DNA from: Azospirillum rugosum
GTDB taxonomy: Bacteria > Pseudomonadota > Alphaproteobacteria > Azospirillales > Azospirillaceae
NCBI RefSeq assembly: GCF_017876155.1
Contig: NZ_JAGINP010000007.1
Location: 1-64,000, forward strand
Direction: 5' to 3'
Length of the DNA: 64,000 bases
Shown: positions 1-9,300 of the stretch, one piece after another
How positions within the stretch are numbered: the stretch's first letter is position 1
How the letters are laid out: each line of letters opens with the position of its first letter
Notes under the pieces: model-generated
The model's database searches: none
Seen by the model: only the letters and a program-made list of their open reading frames with translations
Told to the model about the DNA's origin: nothing
Translations under genes and position numbers: made by a program

Positions 1-745
<745 letters not shown>

Positions 746-871
746 CCCACCGCGCAGCACCACGCGCAGCGGCCAGCCCACACAAGCAAGCACCCCAACT
801 CCGCCGCAAGAACAAAACGTCCTCACTTACCAAAGCCCGTCCGGTTGGATGGCTCGCGTGTGCCTTGGTGA

Positions 872-986
872 CCTGGTGGTCATGGCGAGGCTCCCAACAC
901 CCGATCCCATTCCGAACTCGGCCGTGAAACGCCTCAGCGCCGATGGTACTGCGTCTCAAGACGTGGGAGAGTAGGTCGCCGCCAGG
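872..986 (+). rRNA. 5S ribosomal RNA
   Basis: The 115-base segment has the 5S landmarks: CCCGATCCCATTCCGAACTC in loop B/helix III (about 899-918), GATGGTACTG in the loop E arm, and GTGGGAGAGTAGG near the 3' end. The ends pair (CCTGG with CCAGG), and the pairing can be extended outward to GGTGACCTGG/CCAGGTCACC, which probably belongs to precursor processing. It is the last gene of the rRNA operon; no tRNA-fMet is seen after it. Confidence 0.96.
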
Positions 987-1060
987 TCACCACGGCACAC
1001 GCCAATCCCTTCCGGCTGGACGGCGATCGTCAGTCACTTACGCACGTCTTCACGAACACA

Positions 1061-1099
1061 CGAAAAGCCGGCGCTCCCCTCAGGAGCGCCGGCTTTTCG
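1061..1099 (+). terminator. rrn operon terminator
   Basis: A perfect 17-base stem, CGAAAAGCCGGCGCTCC paired with GGAGCGCCGGCTTTTCG, with a 5-base loop. The A-run on the left and T-run on the right make it work in both directions, so it can also insulate the convergent FAH-family gene. Confidence 0.92.
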
Positions 1100-1138
1100 T
1101 TGTTGGCGCGTTGGCTGGACCGGAAAGCGCCGGGCGTT

Positions 1139-1178
1139 GGGCCCCCACCCCGGCCCTCCCCCGCTGGGCGGGGGAGGG
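1139..1178. repeat. REP-like GC-rich palindrome (family copy 1)
   Basis: A GGGCCCCCACCCC lead is followed by a hairpin with arms CCCTCCCCCGC (1154-1164) and GCGGGGGAGGG (1168-1178). The same lead-plus-hairpin layout recurs near 22.2, 43.0, 55.4 and 58.8 kb. This copy lies just past the 3' end of the FAH-family gene. Confidence 0.7.
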
Positions 1179-1186
1179 AGAGAAGC

Positions 1187-2035
1187 TCAGTCTTTGTAGG
1201 ATTGCACCGTCTGCTGTTGTTCGCCGAGGCCCTCGATGCCGAGACGCATCGTTTGGCCGGGCTTCAGCCAGGGCTGTGGCTTTTGGCCCAGGGCGACGCC
1301 CTGCGGCGTGCCGGTGGCGATGATGTCGCCGGGAAGAAGGGTCATGAAGCGGCTGATGTAGGAGACGATATCGGCGACCGTGAAAATCATGTCGCCGGTC
1401 GTGCTGTCCTGCCAGCGCTTGCCGTCCACCTCAAGCCAGAGGCGGAGCGCCTGGGGATCCGGGACCTCGTCGCGCGTGACCATCCAGGGGCCGAGCGGGC
1501 AGAATGTGTCGGCGCTCTTGCCCTTCACCCACTGGCCCGTGCTCTCGATCTGGAAGGCGCGCTCCGACACGTCGTTGACGACGCAATAACCGGCGATGTG
1601 ATCGAAGACGTCGGCCTTTTCGACATAGCGGGCGGTCTTGCCGATGACGATGCCGAGTTCGACCTCCCAGTCGAGCTTCGTGGAGCCTTTGGGGGCGATC
1701 ACCGGGTCGTTGGGGCCGCTGATCGACGTGGTCGCCTTCATGAACAGCACCGGTTCTGCCGGTTCGGCCATGCCCGACTCGGCGGCGTGGGCGCGATAGT
1801 TCAGGCCGACGCAGACGACCTTCGACACGCCGGCGACGCAGGGACCGAGACGCGCGCCTTCCGGCACCGCGGCCAAGCGCTCCGGGTCGAGGGCGCGCAG
1901 CCGCGCCAGCCCTTCGTCGGTGAGGGTGGCCGGATCGATGTCGGCCACGACCCCCGACAGGTCGCGGACGACGCCGTTCCCGTCCAGAAGACCCGGCCGC
2001 TCGTGCCCCTGCGGACCGAAACGCAACAGCTTCAT
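1187..2035 (-). CDS. fumarylacetoacetate hydrolase family protein
   Basis: A 282-residue protein of the FAH superfamily, enzymes that hydrolyse, decarboxylate or isomerise 2-oxo/enol acids in catabolic pathways. The family pattern is clear: a short N-terminal domain (about 1-70), then the catalytic core with VGLNYRAHAAESG, ISGPNDPVIAP, the acidic metal-ligand segment LDWEVELGIVIGK, the aspartate in GYCVVNDVSERAFQ, and the C-terminal TGTPQGVALG loop. Length matches the common 280-residue bacterial branch often annotated as ureidoglycolate lyase or 2-hydroxyhepta-2,4-diene-1,7-dioate isomerase-like. The true substrate cannot be told from sequence and no pathway neighbours help. It is convergent with the rrn operon and separated from it by the bidirectional terminator. 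Confidence 0.9.
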   Translation of the reverse strand: MKLLRFGPQGHERPGLLDGNGVVRDLSGVVADIDPATLTDEGLARLRALDPERLAAVPEGARLGPCVAGVSKVVCVGLNYRAHAAESGMAEPAEPVLFMKATTSISGPNDPVIAPKGSTKLDWEVELGIVIGKTARYVEKADVFDHIAGYCVVNDVSERAFQIESTGQWVKGKSADTFCPLGPWMVTRDEVPDPQALRLWLEVDGKRWQDSTTGDMIFTVADIVSYISRFMTLLPGDIIATGTPQGVALGQKPQPWLKPGQTMRLGIEGLGEQQQTVQSYKD

Positions 2036-2184
2036 GACAGACCTCTTCCCTTCCCGGTTTGGTTGGACCGCGCCTTCGCCGCTGAACGCGTGCGGTTGGG
2101 GACGCCCGCAAAGGGGCTGTTCCGTCGCGGTTTGGTCTGGTGTACGCTTTTTTCAGGGATGGGGAAACCAGACGGGAGGCGGAC

Positions 2185-2751
2185 ATGCCGGTGTGGCGCC
2201 GTTACCTCGTGAAGGAAACGTCCGGGCGGTTGGTCGAACTGCCGAGCCGGCTGTACGACCGCGCCGACGACGGCACCGCGCCCATTCCCGACTTCGCCGG
2301 CCGTTGCGTAGAAATGGTGGCCGCCGTCATGGTCGGAGCGACCGGCCGGGACGTCCAGGTGACGGAAGTCAGCTTCACCAAGCTGTATTTCGACCAGTCC
2401 GGCTTCGTTGACCAAGCCAAGCGGGACCGCATGATCCGGTTGATGCTGGAGAGTTGCGCGGACCGGCGCTGCCCGGAGGACGCAAAATCCCCTGCGCGGC
2501 TGGTGGTCGACGGGGCGGGACGCTCGTCCGGTAAGAGGAGCTGTGCAAAGGACTGCGCGATGCTGGCCCGCCGCGCCGACGCTGCACGCCACGAACTGAT
2601 GCGCGACTTCGGCTGGAAGCCCGCGCCTGCGGATATGGACGCAGTGCGTCACGTGCTCGACGTGCATGGGGTTGGCGACCGGACCACGACCCCGGCTATG
2701 ACAAAGCCGGCTATGACAAAGAGTGAGCACGGCGCGCCGACGGTCCATTGA
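2185..2751 (+). CDS. hypothetical protein with cysteine pairs
   Basis: I do not recognise this 188-residue protein. The ATG at 2185 is preferred over one at 2140 because GGGAGG lies 5-6 bases upstream of it. No signal peptide or membrane segment is seen. The middle holds two cysteine pairs (ESCADRRC and KRSCAKDC) that could bind a metal. The C-terminus contains a perfect in-frame duplication of 15 bases (2692-2706 and 2707-2721), giving AMTKPAMTK. Codon use is GC-rich like the neighbours, which supports it being a real gene. The start and the function are both uncertain. Confidence 0.6.
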   Translation: MPVWRRYLVKETSGRLVELPSRLYDRADDGTAPIPDFAGRCVEMVAAVMVGATGRDVQVTEVSFTKLYFDQSGFVDQAKRDRMIRLMLESCADRRCPEDAKSPARLVVDGAGRSSGKRSCAKDCAMLARRADAARHELMRDFGWKPAPADMDAVRHVLDVHGVGDRTTTPAMTKPAMTKSEHGAPTVH

Positions 2752-2835
2752 CGGGAGCGGGGAGGGCGTCGGCCCCTGGTCCTGCGGCGATCCGGCCCCA
2801 TATGGGACTGGGTAGCCAAGGAGAACCGCGCGCCC

Positions 2836-3135
2836 ATGCATCGCCCCGACACCGCCCGCAGCCTGTCGCTCGCCCGCTTGCGGCAACTCGCCCTGATCGG
2901 CATGGGGTGGACGATCATCGGGCTGGGCGTGCTGCTCGCGCCCTTGCCGGGTCCGGGCGGTCTGCCCGTCATGCTGCTCGGTGGGGCCATCCTTCTGCGC
3001 AATTCCGCGGACGCGCGTCGGCTGTTCGTGCGCATGAAGCGCCGATACCCGCGCCTGTTCCACCCCGTCGAACGCATCCGCCTGCGGCTGCGCCGCCGCC
3101 GCTACGAGGCCCGCGCCGGGAGCATGGCGGACTGA
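2836..3135 (+). CDS. PGPGW-like small transmembrane protein
   Basis: A 99-residue protein with one hydrophobic hairpin at about residues 19-55 (LALIGMGWTIIGLGVLLAPL, then PGPGGLPVMLLGGAILL), followed by a very basic cytoplasmic tail rich in Arg. The PLPGPGG turn between two hydrophobic stretches resembles the PGPGW family of putative transmembrane proteins, whose function is not known. It lies alone between the unknown protein and the aminotransferase gene. A GGAGAACC sequence just upstream of the ATG can act as ribosome binding site. Confidence 0.7.
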   Translation: MHRPDTARSLSLARLRQLALIGMGWTIIGLGVLLAPLPGPGGLPVMLLGGAILLRNSADARRLFVRMKRRYPRLFHPVERIRLRLRRRRYEARAGSMAD

Positions 3136-3211
3136 CAGGGCTGGACAGGCGTTCGCCGCTACGGCAATCCTGTGCTCCCCCGGAGAGAGGTCCGGCGGTG
3201 CACTGGAGGCT

Positions 3212-4378
3212 GTGGTGAAGTCCGGCAACGCGATCCTGTCGAGCTACGGAACGACGATTTTCGAGGTGATGTCCCGCCTGTCGGAGGAGCATGGGGCGAT
3301 CAACCTCGGCCAGGGCTTTCCCGACGACCGTGGTCCCGCCGATGTGCTGGAGGCGGCGTCGAAAGCGTTGCTGGAGGGCTGGAACCAGTATCCCTCGATG
3401 ATGGGCACGCCGGACCTGCGCCAGGCGCTCGCCGCGCACGGCAAACGTTTCTACGGGCTGGACGTCGATTGGAAGACCGAGGTGATGGTCACCTCCGGCG
3501 CCACCGAGGCGCTGACCGCCTGTCTGCTCGGCCTGATCAATCCGGGCGACGAGGTGGTGCTGTTCCAGCCGATGTACGACAGCTATCTGCCCATCGTCCG
3601 GCTGGCCGGCGGCGTTCCCCGCTTCGTCAGCCTGAAGGCGCCGGACTGGAGCTTCAGCCGGGCCGACCTGGAGGCGGTGTTCTCGCCGAAGACCAAGCTC
3701 GTCCTCATCAATGATCCGTTGAACCCCGCGGCCAAGGTCTTCTCCCGCGCGGAGTTGGAGTTGCTGGCGGAGTTCGTGCAGCGGTTCGACGCCTTCGCGG
3801 TCTGCGACGAGGTGTACGAGCACATCGTCTTCGACGGCCGCACCCACATCCCGCTGATGACCCTGCCGGGAATGCGCGACCGCTGCCTGAAGATCGGTTC
3901 GGCCGGGAAGACCTTCTCGCTGACCGGCTGGAAGGTCGGCTACGTCACCGCGGCGGCGCATCTGCTGCAACCGGTCGCCAAGGCGCACCAGTACATCACC
4001 TTCACCACGGCGCCCAACCTCCAGACCGCGGTGGCCTACGGGCTCGGCAAGGAGGACGCCTATTTCGGCGGGCTGGCCTCCGGGCTTCAAGGCAAGAGGG
4101 ACCGCTTGGCCGAGGGGTTGCGCTCCGTCGGATTCGATGTGCTGCCGTCGGCCGGCACCTATTTCGTGGTCGCGGACGTGTCGCCCTTCGGCTTCGACGG
4201 CGACGACGAGGCCTTCTGCCGCCATCTGACGGCCGCGGCCGGCGTGACCGCCATCCCGGTCGGCGCCTTCTTCGTCCAGGATGCCCCCAAGACCTTCATT
4301 CGCTTCTGCTTTTCGAAGAAGGACACCATCCTCGACGAGGCGGTGGAGCGTCTGCGGCGGCATTTCGGGCGACGCTGA
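3212..4378 (+). CDS. class I/II pyridoxal-phosphate aminotransferase
   Basis: A 388-residue PLP-dependent aminotransferase of fold type I. The family signatures are present: INLGQGFPDD near the N-terminus, YPSMMGTPDLRQALA, SGATEALTACLLG (cofactor phosphate region), the CDEVYEHIVFDG aspartate/tyrosine block, and SAGKTFSLTGWKVGY with the Schiff-base lysine at residue 233. The closest named groups are methionine aminotransferases and kynurenine-oxoglutarate transaminases (KAT/YbdL-like). The usual NPHNPTGK motif reads NDPLNPAAKV here, a mild divergence. Start: GTG codons at 3212 and 3215 both follow a GGAGG at 3205-3209; spacing favours 3215 slightly. Likely monocistronic. Confidence 0.88.
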   Translation: MVKSGNAILSSYGTTIFEVMSRLSEEHGAINLGQGFPDDRGPADVLEAASKALLEGWNQYPSMMGTPDLRQALAAHGKRFYGLDVDWKTEVMVTSGATEALTACLLGLINPGDEVVLFQPMYDSYLPIVRLAGGVPRFVSLKAPDWSFSRADLEAVFSPKTKLVLINDPLNPAAKVFSRAELELLAEFVQRFDAFAVCDEVYEHIVFDGRTHIPLMTLPGMRDRCLKIGSAGKTFSLTGWKVGYVTAAAHLLQPVAKAHQYITFTTAPNLQTAVAYGLGKEDAYFGGLASGLQGKRDRLAEGLRSVGFDVLPSAGTYFVVADVSPFGFDGDDEAFCRHLTAAAGVTAIPVGAFFVQDAPKTFIRFCFSKKDTILDEAVERLRRHFGRR

Positions 4379-4506
4379 TCCCCTGCGACAATTCGCCAGG
4401 GATGCAGTCCCTTTTCGGGAGGATTTTCGGCGTGCTTATGGTTTAGTGTCGATATCATCGCGACACGATCTTGCGCCGCGCGGCACGACCGCGCGTGGCG
4501 TCGGGG

Positions 4507-6150
4507 ATGAACCAGATGCAGGCACCGGTGTCCTTCCGATGGGGCGTGGTTGTTGCCACCGCGGTCGCCCTGGTGGTCGTGTGGGGAGGCTACGCCCATG
4601 TCGCCCGCACGGTGCTGCACGACCACATCAAGGTGACGGTCGCCCAGGCCGAGACCATGGCCCGTGGGTTTGAGAACAGCACCCACCGCGCCGTCCGCGA
4701 GGTGGACATCAGCCTGCGGAACCTGGGGATGGAGCTGGAGGAGGGCGGGGTGGAGCACGCCCGCCGGATCGCCGACCAGGACCTCTACGACCGCAACCTC
4801 ATCCGCCGCTTCACGGTTTTCGACATCGACGGACGCCCGGTGTTCCGCAGCGACGGCAACGCGGGGGCCCAGTCGCGCTGCGAGTCCGCGGCCTTCGCCC
4901 ATTTCAAGGGCGGCGGGCCGGATGAGCTGCGCATCGGGCAGCCCTACGCGGACCCGAACTGCGGACCGGGCATCCCGTTCAGCCGGCGCGTGGCCGGGCC
5001 CGACGGCCGGTTCGACGGGATCGTCGTCGCCAACGTCGACCCGCAGGTGCTGGCCGACTTCTACCGCCAGGCGAACCTCGGGCCGCGGGGATCGGTGACC
5101 CTGGTCGGGCTCGACAAGGTCATCCGCGCCCGCGGGGCGTGGGGCGAGCAGGACGCGGTCGGGCTGGACATTTCCCACTCGCGCCTGTGGGAGGAACTGG
5201 ACCGGGCGCGGGCCGGCGTCTACTGGCAGGAGACCAGAACCGATGGGCTGCTGCGCGCCTACGCCTACCGCGCGCTGGAGGGATACCCGCTCCTGGTCGC
5301 GGTGGGCGTGGCCATGGCCGACATGGAGGACGGCGTCGCCGACCTGCGGCGCACGCTGCTGATCATCGCCGCGCTGCTGACCAGCTCGACCGTGCTGGTG
5401 GCCGCTTTCCTTCTGGTGCAGCACCGGACGTCGGAGCGGCTGCGCGCCGCGCTGACCGTGAACCGCGATTTCCTGGCCCGCATCAGCCACGAGCTGCGCA
5501 CCCCGCTCAACGCGATCCTCGGCTTCTCCGAGGTGATCCGCGACCAGCTTCTGGGGTCGTCGGCCGGACCGCGCTACGCCGGTTACGCCAAGGACATCCA
5601 CGACTCCGGGCGGCACCTGCTGTCTCTGATCGACGACATCCTGGACCTTGCGCGGTTGCAGGCCGGCGATTTGCCGCTGGACCCGCGTCCCCTGGACATC
5701 GCCGCGACCGTCCAATGGGCGATCCGCATGATGGCGCCGCAGGCGCAGGCCAAGCACATCCGCCTGGACATGCACGTCGATCCCGCAACGCCGTCGGTCA
5801 CCGCCGACGACCGCGCGATGAAGCAGATGCTGCTGAACCTGTTGAGCAACGCCGTCACCTTCACGCCGGAGGGTGGGCGCATCCTGGTCCGCGCGGCGGG
5901 CGCGCGGGGCTGCTGCCGGATCGAGGTGGTGGACAACGGCATCGGCATGACGCCGGAGCAGCTCAATCAGGCGGTGGTGCCGTTCGGGCAGCCGACGGCC
6001 ATGGTGGTGCGGCCGGGGCAGGGCAGCGGGCTTGGCCTGTCCATCGTCAAGTCGCTGATGGAAGCGCACGGCGGGCGCCTGCGCATCGACAGCCGCCCCG
6101 GCGAGGGCAGCCGCTTCACGCTCGAATTCGGTGGCCGCGCCCTCTGCTGA
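4507..6150 (+). CDS. membrane sensor histidine kinase
   Basis: A 547-residue orphan histidine kinase. A first membrane helix (about residues 11-30) is followed by a periplasmic Cache-like sensor domain to about 285, then a second helix (LLIIAALLTSSTVLVAAFLL). The HisKA domain has ARISHELRTPLNAILGFSE with phospho-acceptor His328, and the ATPase domain shows the N box (LLNLLSNAVTF), G1 (VVDNGIGM) and G2 (GQGSGLGLSIVKSLM). No response regulator gene is adjacent, so its partner is unknown. The ATG at 4507 is chosen; a TTG 12 codons upstream would also be open. It is followed by the alpha-2-macroglobulin gene after 178 bases. Confidence 0.88.
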   Translation: MNQMQAPVSFRWGVVVATAVALVVVWGGYAHVARTVLHDHIKVTVAQAETMARGFENSTHRAVREVDISLRNLGMELEEGGVEHARRIADQDLYDRNLIRRFTVFDIDGRPVFRSDGNAGAQSRCESAAFAHFKGGGPDELRIGQPYADPNCGPGIPFSRRVAGPDGRFDGIVVANVDPQVLADFYRQANLGPRGSVTLVGLDKVIRARGAWGEQDAVGLDISHSRLWEELDRARAGVYWQETRTDGLLRAYAYRALEGYPLLVAVGVAMADMEDGVADLRRTLLIIAALLTSSTVLVAAFLLVQHRTSERLRAALTVNRDFLARISHELRTPLNAILGFSEVIRDQLLGSSAGPRYAGYAKDIHDSGRHLLSLIDDILDLARLQAGDLPLDPRPLDIAATVQWAIRMMAPQAQAKHIRLDMHVDPATPSVTADDRAMKQMLLNLLSNAVTFTPEGGRILVRAAGARGCCRIEVVDNGIGMTPEQLNQAVVPFGQPTAMVVRPGQGSGLGLSIVKSLMEAHGGRLRIDSRPGEGSRFTLEFGGRALC

Positions 6151-6328
6151 CGGCCCCTGTGTTGAACGTCGCCCCTTGTTGCACTTTTTGACGGCGTGTT
6201 GCGTTTTTCGGGGACGGACCGCAAAGCCATAGCGAAACCACAAACGCTTGGGCATACTCCGCGCCGATTTTTCTAAAGCGCCGTCCCGGCCGCCTGCGGG
6301 CGAGGATGGCTGGTCCAGGGAATCTCGT

Positions 6329-9300
6329 ATGCTGCGTGCTTTGGCGCGTGTCTGTGCCGTTCTCGTCGCCTCATCCACCCCCGTCATCGCCGCCGACGCC
6401 CCGCCGCCGGAGCCCGCGCCCTTTGGCGTGTCCGGCGCCGAGGTGGTCGCCGAGCGCGACGTGCCGCAAGCCTGCTTCACCTTCACCGACCGGCTGGAGA
6501 AGTCGCGCGCGGTGAACTACCGCGACTATGTGGAGGTGGTGCCGCTGGGCGAGGGGGCGGCCCGGGCCGACGGCGCCCAGCCGCCGGCGCGCGACGTCGT
6601 CGCCCGCGACCGCACGCTGTGCGTGGACGGGCTGCAGCACGGGCAGAAGTACCGCATCACCCTGCGCGACGGCCTGCCGGGCAACGACAGCAAGCGCCTG
6701 CCGACCGCCGATGTCCGCGAGATCGAGGTGCCGAACCGCAAGCCGTCGCTGGCCTTCCGCGGCGCCGGCTACATCCTGCCGCGCATCGGGGCGGACGGGC
6801 TGCCGCTGCGCTCCATCAACCTGGACCGCGCCAAGCTCCAGGTGCTGCGGATCAACGACCGCTCGCTGGTCGAGAAGATCTATTTCGGCCGCATCAGCCA
6901 GCAGCTGTCCGACCACGAGGTGGGCGAGATCCTCGACCGCTCCGGCCAGGAGGTGTGGCGTGGCGAGATGGCGATCAGCAACAGCCGCAACCAGGCCGTG
7001 GTGACGCCGTTCCCGATCGACGCCGTGCTGGGCAAGCTGGAGGCCGGCGTCTACATCGCCGTCGCCAGCACCGAGGACATCAAGCCCGGCGGCTGGGACC
7101 ACAAGGCGACGCAGTGGTTCGTGGTGTCCGACCTCGGCCTCAACACCATCATGGGGGACGACTCGCTGGTCGTCTTCGCCCGATCGGTCGCCACCGCGGC
7201 GCCGGCGGAGGGGGTGGAGCTGCGGCTGCTCGCCCGCAACAACACCGAACTCGGCAAGGCGCAGACCGGGCCGGACGGGCTCGCCCGCTTCGACCTCGCG
7301 GCGCTGCGCGCGGCCGGCACGGAGCCGGCGCAGGCGCTGTTCGCCTACCGCGGGGCGGGCGATTTCGGCTTCCTCGACCTCGCCACGCCGACGGTGTCGA
7401 ACAGCACGCCGAACGCCGGGAGCCCCGGCGGGGCGCCGGCGGGTGCCGCGCCGGTCCGCGTCACCCTGCGGCCGGGCCAGCCCGACGCCTTTCTCTACAC
7501 GGAACGCGGCATCTACCGGTCGGGCGAGACCGTGAACCTGGCGATGCTTCTGCGCGACGCCGACGCCAAGCCGGTCACCGGCCGCCCCGTCACGCTGGTC
7601 ATCCAGCGCCCGGACGGATTCGAGGTGGAGCGGCGCCCGCTGGCGGAGTCCGGCGGCGGCAGCGCCTCCACCCGCATCGAGCTTCCGCCCAGCGCCTTCA
7701 CCGGCACCTGGACGGTCACCGCCCATGGCGAGCCGGACCCGGCGGCCGGCAACAGCGGCCAGGGCAGCGGTCAGAATGGCGGCCAGGGCAGCGGAGTCGG
7801 GCCGGTGCTCGGCCGCACGGAGTTCCTGGTGGAGGACTTCGTTCCGCCGCGCCTCGACGTGGCGCTGAGCGCGGACGCGAAGGAGTTGCCGGCGGATGGT
7901 GCGACGACTCTGACGCTCGACGGCCATTTCCTCTACGGCGCCCCGGCGGCGGGCCTGCCCGGCGAATTGTCGGTGACCCTGCGCGCGGCGGCCAACCCCT
8001 ACCCGAACCTGCCCGGCTACCGATTCGGCCTCGCCCAGGAAGAGGTGAAGCCGCAACGCGCCGACCGGCCCGGCTTCACCACCAACCGCAACGGCCAAGC
8101 CAAGCTCGACCTCAGCCTGCCCAAGGCGCCGGAGAGCACGAAGCCGTTGGAGGCGGTGGTCCGCGCCACCCTGCTGGACATCGGCGGCCGTTCGGTCAGC
8201 CGCGACCTCGTCCTGCCGGTGCGCCACCAGCCCTTCGCCATCGGCGTCCGCCCGCGCTTCGAGGGAGAGGGGGTGCCGGAAGGCGCCACCGCCGGATTCG
8301 ACGTCGTGGCGGTCGGCCCGGACGGGCAGCCCATGGACAAGGATGACCTGTCCTACGAGCTGTTCGAGGAGGACTACGACTATGTCTGGTTCGAGGCGAA
8401 CGGGCGCTGGGACTACAAGGTGACCGTGCGCGACCAGCGCGTCACCGGTGGAACGCTGGCCGCGCAGGCGGCCAAGCCGGCCTCGGTGGAGGCGCCGGTC
8501 GGCGCCGGCCGCTATCGGCTGGAAGTGTTCGATTCCAAGACGGGCGTCGCGACCAGCCTGCGGTTCGCCGCCGGCTGGTGGATGACGCCGACGGCCGGCG
8601 AGCGGCCGGACGAGGTCGACGTGACCGTCATGCTGCCGGCCTACAAGGGCGGCGAGACGGCGTGGGTCTATGTGAAGCCCCCCTACGACAGCCAAGTGAT
8701 GATCGCGGTCGCCGACCGCCGAATCCGGCAGGCCACCACCCGTCGTATCGGGCCGGAGGGCGCCTTCCTGGAAATCCCGGTCGACCCCACCTGGACCGGG
8801 GGCGTCTATGTGCTGGCGACGGCCTTCGCCACGCCGGACGCCCAGAACGCGGCGGGGGGCACCGCTGGCAAGGGCGGCGGCCCGCGGCGCGCCGTCGGTT
8901 TGTCCTGGCTGGGCGTCGACGCGGGGCAGCGGGCGCTCGACGTGCGCGTCGCGGCCCCGGCGGAGACCGAGCCGCGGCGCCCGGTGACCGCCGAGGTGAC
9001 GCTGAACGGCGTGCCGGAAGGCGCGCCGGCCTTCGTGACCGTCGCCGCGGTGGATGACGCGGTGCTGCAGCTGACCGACCAGCACACGCCGGATCCGAAC
9101 GACCATTACCTGGGCAAGCGCCGCCTGGGTGTGGAACTGCGCGACGTGTTCGGGCGGCTGATCGACCCGGCGGTTCTGGACGCCACCCGCACGCGCCCCA
9201 CCGCCGCGCCGCGCCTGCGGCAGGTCGGCGTGACCGTGCCGCAAAAGTCGGAACGCGTGGTCTCGCTGTTCTCCGGCGTCGTGCCGGTGGGGGCGGACGG

